Source: Guptibacillus hwajinpoensis (GTDB lineage: Bacteria > Bacillota > Bacilli > Bacillales > Bacillaceae_O). From it: a stretch of 64,000 nucleotides of DNA. A model generated the notes under the pieces. That model saw only the letters and a list, made by a program, of their open reading frames with translations, had not been told where the DNA came from and ran no database searches. Location: assembly GCA_016841765.1 (NCBI GenBank), contig JAENYN010000021.1, positions 1 through 64,000 on the forward strand, in the 5' to 3' direction. Shown piece by piece: positions 57,701 through 64,000 of the stretch; the first letter of the stretch is position 1, and each line of letters begins with the position of its first letter. The position numbers and the translations under genes were made by a program.

Positions 57701-57979
57701 TGTGCCGAATTCCGTATTCCATGTGATCCGAGTCCCAGCGCCAGCCGTATCCACAACCTGTTTAGCCGCATCGAGCCGGCTGTCATCAGGGAAGACAGCA
57801 CTGGCTGCTGACCTGATATCAAAGTACGTCTCTTCTGTATGGTCGAATACATCAATGGCCTGGCCTGTTGCTGGTCCGGATGAACCAGTTTCGGCGGCAG
57901 TTGTCACTTGAGCCGCCTGGAACACCTGGGCACACAAAACTGCAACAGCAAGCAGCGGCAATCCTAATTTTCCTTTCAC
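54734..57979 (-). CDS. secreted M36 (fungalysin-type) metalloprotease with C-terminal modules
   Basis: About 1081 residues from GTG 57979; the GTG at 57988 lies inside the GAGGGG SD. Signal peptide (1-30), an FTP/PepSY-type propeptide (about 60-290), then the M36 catalytic domain with zinc site HEYSH (about 509-513) and GEAWGDW (third ligand Glu, about 540). After it come a carboxypeptidase-regulatory-like beta domain (about 700-770, FAGKLVNAATNKPIEGARIIVGQ), an F5/8 type C-like domain (about 790-930) and a C-terminal beta module (about 985-1081). The tail modules likely bind carbohydrate or host surfaces. A degradative exoenzyme; M36 enzymes are rare in Bacilli. Confidence 0.87.
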   Translation of the reverse strand: MKGKLGLPLLAVAVLCAQVFQAAQVTTAAETGSSGPATGQAIDVFDHTEETYFDIRSAASAVFPDDSRLDAAKQVVDTAGAGTRITWNTEFGTPAMIMKDKGYLTEPASGEPAELARQWITNNSALYGLSKEEISSLKVIKEFKMPGTGMHPVTFQQIVDGIESAYGGRLIVTVTKDGRIASVSGNINPDGGTGFSEGFRLSAADALKNVLAEYKPDVSIDMLAALKDEAGWKVFDGGNVLPAEQRVKKAAFFTSNEIRPAFRVLFIEELNKASEVIIDGATGEKLLERPLVQYLFDPEGLVFENYPGAEKGGHQTVKSFNGDPQASPEGWLLPGLDTGFTTIGNNADTYANWSNFLVPEGSGLIRPVDAFGKFKYNFKNEWQNTNGATVPPSYAEDVHSATTNLFYQHNLFHDYFYKLGWTESAGNLQVSNFGKGGMEGDPILGLVQAGAASGGDPTYTGRDNAYMLTLPDGIPGWSGMFLWEPIAGAFEGEYADGDYDAGIIYHEYSHALSQRMVAGGESLNSHQAGSMGEAWGDWFAMHYLVKNGLQDRPIVGAYVTGNDDRGIRNWALDDSPLGFGDIGYDLIGPEVHADGEIWAAILWHMRTALINSFGASEGEKTAEHLVMDAMPISAPNPSMVDMRNAILAADMIRYNGKHYETLWKAFAQRGLGQSAFSEGGDDTDPKPAYDHPNDKYNSMFAGKLVNAATNKPIEGARIIVGQYEARTSAATVTSKNGMFALPMTEGEYDITIQARGYGATTLENMSFTSGKKKQMRISLEPNAASVFNGAAIHGMSSESESNPVKNLIDDTEASVYATAKQEEAFTGSEVTVELAGDKPVSLSHIQVSAFKDVEKGRFQTLKDFTIEASVDGETWNKVLEGGFTAAKPRPGSPDLHYQKFELDQPVNAKYLKLIAHNAQDDSGGYVQIAELQAFAAGKTKMEPLTLEPEEPFTAEGTIKAGNPGTGIGLIAGVDDASLGVTQTEFTGTQNPEPASQGTDGYVVTLPDGFGDGIHNLKVAGPGNGSYDFDIFFYNSSFEYIGSIATTAADESGVIPGGTRYVYVGLYSGNNINFTLTASAPY

Positions 57980-58278
57980 GCCGTTCACCCCTCTTATTTA
58001 ATTGGTGAGTAGTTCAAACTGGTTATTCTAAAACAATTTAATCAGCAGGAAAGCGGAGCGTCAATTGAATTCAGAATATTTAGTTCATTCATAAATCAAA
58101 GTTAGACTAAAAGGGGAAAGCGGAATACTCCTTTTGGATTAATTGGATTTACTCTTTAGGCGGTGCTGTCTGGTCATGTGGATGAATAGACAGGATAGAA
58201 ACTGTTACCCACAAAAAGGATACAGGAGCAGACTATCGAACTAATTCGGTAAGGGATAAAGAAAAAGGGGAGAGGGAT

Positions 58279-59979
58279 ATGACGAACCGGGAAAAAATTG
58301 CCGAATTGGAAAAGCGGGTGAATTCACTGCAGAAGGAAGCGGTGGACCTGAAGAGAACCATCCTTGAAATGAAGCGGGATGTCATAAAAGAAGAAAAGAG
58401 CGGCCGCAGCCCGGTGATTGCGAAAGCGGGAAGCAAGGCCGGGAAGGTTGCCGAAGAGGATTTGTCAAAACATAAAAAGGATTGGCTTGAACGGGAACCG
58501 ATTGACTGGGAAAAGAGGATCGGCCAGGTGTGGCTGCCGCGGGTTTTCATTTTTGTGCTGCTCTTCGGGGTCATCTGGGCTTTCAAGGCGGCATCTGATT
58601 ACGGTTTTATCAATCCGCCGGTCAAAGTAGGGCTTGGCTATCTTTCGGCAGGTGCACTCCTGTATTTGGGAGACAGGCAGGTAAAGAAAAAACGGACTGC
58701 CCTCGGCCAGGTGTTATTGAGCGGAAGTGTGGTGCTGCTACTCATTTCAACCTTTGCCATGCATGCCCTTTATGGGATGGTTCCTGCCGCACCGGCATTT
58801 TTTCTGAATCTTGCCTGGGTGGGGATCGGCATTTTTCTTTCTATAAAATACAGTTCTGAGCCGATTGCGATTTTAACGGCTGTGGGCGGCTACTTGATAC
58901 CATTTTTATTGGAGAGCAGGGAGCCGAGCATCACCAATTTCGTCGCGTTCGAAACGGTCTTTTACATCGTGCTTCTGCTGTTTGCAATGAAAGAGAAATT
59001 CATTTATTTGTATTTTGCGGCATTTGGGCTGCTGCATATGACACTGCTTGCCGGGATGGTTTTCATCGCTCCGGTTGATGATGACATTTTCGGCATGGCT
59101 GTCATCATCCAGCACATCGCCATATTGGCTGCTTTCCTTTTCATCCCGTTCATGAAAAGCCGCCAGCTCGGCACTGTTTTCGCAAGCTTTATCCTGACCT
59201 CTGCCTGGGTGAATTTCACCTTAACCTACATGCAGTATGAGATGATGATGCTCGGTTCTATAGGCGTGTATGCCGGATTGGCGGTGTACTTCCTTAAAAA
59301 GGACAGGGTTCGGCTTCCGGCCGCTTTATCAGTTGCAACAATGGCACTGTTGTTTTACCTTACAAGCAGGTTTGAAGCGGAGGACATCCTTTCGCTGTTG
59401 ATCATCCAGGGGCTGGCTGCGATTTATCTCGGCATCAAGGCTTCATCAAAACTTCAGCAGGCGGTCGGCGCCTTGATTTATCTCATAAGCGCCACTTTCA
59501 TTTTTAACGATCCGTTTACCGAGATCCGGCAAATTGAATTTTTGAACTGGCTCGTGCTGACAGGTTCAACTGGGGGAGCATACCTGCTGATTTCCATGTA
59601 TGATGGTGCAGCTGAAGAAACTAAGAAACAGGCCAAACGGATTGTGCTGGGTGCAGGACTGCTGTTATTCCTGGTATTTATCACGTTGACTGTGCAGGCG
59701 CTGACTGCCGGGGCAACGTTAAATATCCGGTACATGGCCGTTTCCGTTGTCTGGGCGGTTTATGCATTTAGCGCCATCATTTCGGGTGTGTTAAAGAGTA
59801 ACAAACTGCTGAGAATATTCGGCCTCATCTTGCTGTTTGTCACCCTTGCAAAACTGGTGTTTTTCGATCTTGCCTACCTGTCCCTTGTCATCCGGGCATT
59901 TCTCTTTATTTTACTGGGGCTGATCGGGATTGCAGGTTCGCGTATTTTTTATAAAAGCGGTGTGAAGCAGGGCAAATAA
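58279..59979 (+). CDS. DUF2339 multi-pass membrane protein
   Basis: 566 residues, ATG after GGGGAGAGGGAT. An N-terminal coiled-coil (about 3-40: EKIAELEKRVNSLQKEAVDLKRTILEMK) precedes a linker ending in EREPIDWEKRIGQVWLPRVF and about fifteen membrane helices. The WEKRIGQVWLPRV entry and the helix pattern mark DUF2339. The family is common in Bacteroidetes and Bacilli without known function. It stands alone, with its own promoter region (57989-58278). Confidence 0.85.
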   Translation: MTNREKIAELEKRVNSLQKEAVDLKRTILEMKRDVIKEEKSGRSPVIAKAGSKAGKVAEEDLSKHKKDWLEREPIDWEKRIGQVWLPRVFIFVLLFGVIWAFKAASDYGFINPPVKVGLGYLSAGALLYLGDRQVKKKRTALGQVLLSGSVVLLLISTFAMHALYGMVPAAPAFFLNLAWVGIGIFLSIKYSSEPIAILTAVGGYLIPFLLESREPSITNFVAFETVFYIVLLLFAMKEKFIYLYFAAFGLLHMTLLAGMVFIAPVDDDIFGMAVIIQHIAILAAFLFIPFMKSRQLGTVFASFILTSAWVNFTLTYMQYEMMMLGSIGVYAGLAVYFLKKDRVRLPAALSVATMALLFYLTSRFEAEDILSLLIIQGLAAIYLGIKASSKLQQAVGALIYLISATFIFNDPFTEIRQIEFLNWLVLTGSTGGAYLLISMYDGAAEETKKQAKRIVLGAGLLLFLVFITLTVQALTAGATLNIRYMAVSVVWAVYAFSAIISGVLKSNKLLRIFGLILLFVTLAKLVFFDLAYLSLVIRAFLFILLGLIGIAGSRIFYKSGVKQGK

Positions 59980-60002
59980 ACTGGTGTTGTTGGATAAAAA
60001 CG

Positions 60003-60362
60003 ATTTCAACTGAGATAGGGACGGTTTTTTACATCCCCGTAAGCGATATCGAAAAAGCGCGCGACTGGTATTGCGGTACCCTTGGACTGCCGGTGGACGG
60101 AGAAATCCAGTTCGGCCATCTTTACGTCATTCTGAGGAATGGGACGGGAATCGTACTCGACGGTAATATTTTTCCGGAGGAAATAATCCTCGAAACTCCG
60201 TTATTTCATTTGAATACGGATGATATCGAAGAAGCAGACAAGTTAATGAAAGAGAAGAAGGTCGAATTATCAAGCGGAATCCAGTACAATATTCATTTTA
60301 ACTTGAAGGTTCCTGACGGCAATCAGCTTATGGGTTGCCAATATGAAGGAAGGGGGAAAAAA
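60003..60362 (+). pseudogene. VOC family protein with disrupted start
   Basis: The frame reads S-T-E-I-G-T-V-F-Y-I-P-V-S-D-I-E-K-A-R-D, a typical VOC opening, and goes on to PDGNQLMGCQYE, the usual end. No ATG, GTG or TTG lies in this frame before residue 30 (GTG 60093). A TTG at 59990 reads into the frame if one A of the AAAAA run at 59996-60000 is dropped (giving M-D-K-T-I-S-T-E). There is also no stop at its end: it runs in frame into the small membrane gene at 60363. So either it is a damaged gene or the assembly has an extra A. Substrate unknown. Confidence 0.6.
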
Positions 60363-60569
60363 ATGGATTTGCTCCCGTATATCGTTGTGCCGGCTGTCAT
60401 CCTCATTCTTGCTGTGATCAAAGTGAAAGACCTGAAGCATAACAGAAGGCACCCCGACCGTCAGTGGGAGGGCGAGCGGCCTGAAGCGGACGAACAGCGG
60501 CGGCGTGATGCAGAAAAAGATGCAGCTGTCAGGAGAGGTGCAGGGAATGCCGGCGGCCCGATGGGGTAA
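60363..60569 (+). CDS. small membrane protein with charged tail
   Basis: 68 residues from ATG 60363, with GAAGGAAGGGGG as SD. One membrane helix (MDLLPYIVVPAVILILAVIKV) and a long, highly charged tail with RRRDAEKDAAVRRG, ending in AGNAGGPMG. The upstream VOC frame enters it without a stop, so a fused protein of about 188 residues (VOC plus anchor) is also possible. Family not recognised. Confidence 0.55.
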   Translation: MDLLPYIVVPAVILILAVIKVKDLKHNRRHPDRQWEGERPEADEQRRRDAEKDAAVRRGAGNAGGPMG

Positions 60570-60596
60570 AGAAAAGCCGACGCCATAAAAGCAGCC

Positions 60597-60621
60597 AGGC
60601 TGCCGGTGTTTGCCGGCAGCC
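60597..60621. terminator. bidirectional hairpin
   Basis: AGGCTGCCGG and CCGGCAGCCT pair perfectly around TGTTT, between the converging small gene and gtrA-like gene. T runs are short, so termination strength is uncertain. Confidence 0.65.
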
Positions 60622-60629
60622 TGATGAAT

Positions 60630-61100
60630 TCATCCTTCTTTTTTCAGTTTGGTGAAGACGAGATATTTCATAAAAAAGAAACTTGCGGTAAAGGACAGAA
60701 ACATGGCAAGCCCTTTTGAAATGTTGTTGATGATGAAGTTTCGCAGCCCCGTCATTGAACTTAACAGTTCGATTGAACCGATGAAGACAAGGTTGCTGAT
60801 GCCGAGGCTGACAAGCGCCTGGGCCGCGAATTTCCACTTTACAACGCCCGTCCGTTTTCCATGCTTGAACGTCAGCCGAGAGTTTAAAAAGTAGCTGTTC
60901 AATACTGCGAGCGAATAGGCGGTTGTATTATAAAGGGTCAGCAAAATATCGTTTTTGGTCGGGAAAAGGAAGAGGAGAATATTCAGTGACACGATATCGA
61001 CAGCTGCATTGATCACGCCGATAGCACTGAATTGCATGAATTGAAAGGGTCCTTTTCTTCTCGTTCCTGCTGGCATACGATCCCTCGTTTTCTCGTTCAC
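60630..61100 (-). CDS. GtrA family membrane protein
   Basis: 156 residues, GTG start after GAGGTAAAGACAA. Four helices with the GtrA signature FMQFSAIGVINAAVDIVSLNILLFL and LNSYFLNSRLTFKH (described by its ends). GtrA proteins are thought to flip or carry lipid-linked sugars across the membrane. It starts six bases after the SqdX-like gene's stop, so it belongs to the sulfolipid-type operon and may help place the glycolipid. That link is inference from position. Confidence 0.87.
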   Translation of the reverse strand: MNEKTRDRMPAGTRRKGPFQFMQFSAIGVINAAVDIVSLNILLFLFPTKNDILLTLYNTTAYSLAVLNSYFLNSRLTFKHGKRTGVVKWKFAAQALVSLGISNLVFIGSIELLSSMTGLRNFIINNISKGLAMFLSFTASFFFMKYLVFTKLKKEG

Positions 61101-61106
61101 TTGTCT

Positions 61107-62270
61107 TTACCTCGGTTCTTCACCGGCCTTGAAGCGGTGCACATTTTTCTCTTCCCGGGCCCGTTCATGAAGGACATCTTTATAAAGCTGCTCGAGCTGT
61201 TCAGCAGGGCGATTCCACCCCATCGTCCTGCCTTCCTCCAATGCCTTTGCTGAGATGGAAGCGAGCAAGCGGCTGTCTTGTGTTTTCAGCACAGTCGTTG
61301 TGAAACTTGTCCGGTCTTTCGGATCATAAAGGAGGCCGGTGACCTCGTCCTCGATTTGCTCACGCGTCGGTCCGCTGTCAGCGGCAATCACTGGCAGTCC
61401 TGATGCCATAGCTTCCAGAATGACAAGCCCCAGTGTTTCGGTCGTTGATGGAAAAATGAACGCATCAGCAGACGCATAAGCTGCAGCGAGTTCTCCGCCG
61501 TGGAGGAAGCCGGTGAAAACCGTGTCCGTCCCCGCAAAATGGCGTTCCAATTCGTTCCGGTAAGGACCGTCACCGACAAGGGCAAGGCAAAACTGATCGG
61601 ATTCCTCAAGCACATCCTTGATTTTTTGGATTTCCTTTTCAGCGGCAAGCCGTCCGACATAGAGCAGCAGGACTTTGTCCTTTTTTCCGCCTGTAAGCCG
61701 CTCCCGCATTGTCTCGTCATAATATTCAGAGCCGAACTTATCGACAGCTACGCCCCGTTTCCAGACATGGACATTGTGAAAGCCTCTTCCGGTCAGATCT
61801 TTCTGTACCGACTGTGATGTGCACAAATTCAAGTCAGCTTTATTGTGCATCCGGCGGATCCACCACCACAGCAGGGGTTTGAACGCTGAAAGCCGGTAAT
61901 AGTCGAGATAGCGGGGTACATTTGTATGATAGGAGGCGACGAGCGGCAGCTTCAGTTTTTCTGCATATTGGACCCCGGCGAAACCGACAAGTGCCGGATT
62001 GACGGCATGGACGACATCCGGCTGGAACTCCTTAAAAATCTTTTTCACCTTCCGGCTCGGCAGGCTGAATTCCCGGGACCGGTAGAAAAAGAATTTCCGG
62101 GCCGGAATCCCTTTGACCGGAACTCCTTCAAATTCATCCACGCCAAGGTCAGGGGCGATGACAATAATGTCGTGCCCCTGTTCCTTTAACCATTTGATCG
62201 TGGCGCACAGCCTTGTCACCACACCGTCTGTAGATGGCAGGAATGTTTCTGTGACGATGGCGATTTTCAT
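61107..62270 (-). CDS. sqdX: GT4 glycosyltransferase, SqdX-like (sulfoquinovosyl-diacylglycerol synthase type)
   Basis: 387 residues, ATG after AAGGAGTTTTTCC. GT-B fold: N-domain IAIVTETFLPSTDGVVTRLCATIKWL (described by its ends), VASYHTNVPRYLDYY, NLCTSQSVQKDLTGRG and WKRGVAVDKF; C-domain with LLLYVGRLAAEKEI and the E-x7-E nucleotide region PSTTETLGLVILEAMASGLPVIA. These segments match SqdX and related lipid glycosyltransferases. Next to a clear SqdB it is best read as the enzyme that moves sulfoquinovose from UDP-sulfoquinovose to diacylglycerol. An ordinary glucosyl-diacylglycerol synthase is the alternative. Confidence 0.78.
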   Translation of the reverse strand: MKIAIVTETFLPSTDGVVTRLCATIKWLKEQGHDIIVIAPDLGVDEFEGVPVKGIPARKFFFYRSREFSLPSRKVKKIFKEFQPDVVHAVNPALVGFAGVQYAEKLKLPLVASYHTNVPRYLDYYRLSAFKPLLWWWIRRMHNKADLNLCTSQSVQKDLTGRGFHNVHVWKRGVAVDKFGSEYYDETMRERLTGGKKDKVLLLYVGRLAAEKEIQKIKDVLEESDQFCLALVGDGPYRNELERHFAGTDTVFTGFLHGGELAAAYASADAFIFPSTTETLGLVILEAMASGLPVIAADSGPTREQIEDEVTGLLYDPKDRTSFTTTVLKTQDSRLLASISAKALEEGRTMGWNRPAEQLEQLYKDVLHERAREEKNVHRFKAGEEPR

Positions 62271-62285
62271 TGGAAAAACTCCTTC

Positions 62286-63823
<1,538 letters not shown>

Positions 63824-64000
63824 GGGACGGGAAACATCGTGAATCCGATTAGTGCACATAAACAGAAGGGATCCGAAATTAGAAGCACTGAATCTCCATT
63901 CAATGCGGATAAATAGAAGAAAGCCGAAATTAGAAGGACTGAGTCTCAATTCAATGCGGATAAACAGAAGAAAGTCAAAATTAGGCGCACTGAACCTTCA
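63824..64000. repeat. 51-bp tandem repeat, running off the window
   Basis: Units begin at 63875 (GAAATTAGAAGCACTGAATC), 63926 (GAAATTAGAAGGACTGAGTC) and 63977 (AAAATTAGGCGCACTGAACC), exactly 51 bp apart, each containing ATTCAATGCGGATAAA and AGAAGAAAG. A degenerate unit precedes from about 63824. At least three units; the end is outside the window. Confidence 0.9.

Overview
The window reads as chromosome of a Bacillaceae-type Firmicute with mid-range GC. The evidence is strong purine-rich Shine-Dalgarno boxes (AGGAGG type), frequent TTG and GTG starts, T-tailed hairpin terminators, and a gene set typical of Bacillus relatives: a SleB/YkvT-like LysM hydrolase, a YfiB/YfiC-type exporter pair, YkvA, a DUF2339 protein, Ddl, and ECF sigma/DUF4179 anti-sigma. 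No rRNA, tRNA, CRISPR array or prophage was seen. Species cannot be fixed from this sequence.

Layout. 0-5 kb: aldo/keto reductase, then a tightly overlapping five-gene run of membrane proteins, a GNAT enzyme and an ANT(4')-like nucleotidyltransferase, then a spore-type cell wall hydrolase. 5-13 kb: methyltransferase/LysR pair, then a PucR regulator followed by an operon of a creatinase-type hydrolase closely resembling ectoine hydrolase DoeA/EutD, a cystathionine gamma-synthase-family PLP enzyme and an M20 deacetylase. 13.7-23.2 kb: a segment bounded by two inverted MITE-like elements, holding a secreted phospholipase D-like protein with a lamin-tail domain, an ECF sigma/anti-sigma pair and small metabolic enzymes. 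23.5-28 kb: a branched-chain amino acid ABC importer (livKHMGF order). 28-35 kb: heterodimeric ABC exporter, D-Ala-D-Ala ligase and an S66 LD-carboxypeptidase. 35-43 kb: accessory genes, two of them frameshifted. 43-47 kb: two MFS efflux systems with visible control elements, one a leader peptide plus SD-masking hairpin, the other a TetR gene with twin palindromes. 47.8-52.6 kb: an APC permease, then a gene read through an in-frame UGA (a PrdB-like selenoprotein with a U-x-x-C motif and a SECIS-like hairpin), a 21-bp-periodic repeat field, a membrane-anchored rhodanese and a TVP38-family protein. 53-60 kb: pirin/HxlR pair sharing a palindrome, a secreted M36 protease and a DUF2339 membrane protein. 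60.6-63.4 kb: sqdB-sqdX-like-gtrA, a predicted sulfolipid operon. The right edge runs into a 51-bp tandem repeat.

The most unusual items are the UGA-containing selenoprotein gene and its neighbours, the ribosome-attenuation-like leader in front of the MFS pump at 42.7-44.0 kb, the DoeA/CGS/M20 operon, the sulfolipid genes in a Bacillus-like background, and two dispersed repeat families (a GGTGCCTGACCCCC hairpin and the MITE-like element) that sit at operon ends. Three separate genes carry what look like single-base homopolymer insertions. Those could be real decay or assembly error, and raw reads are needed to decide.
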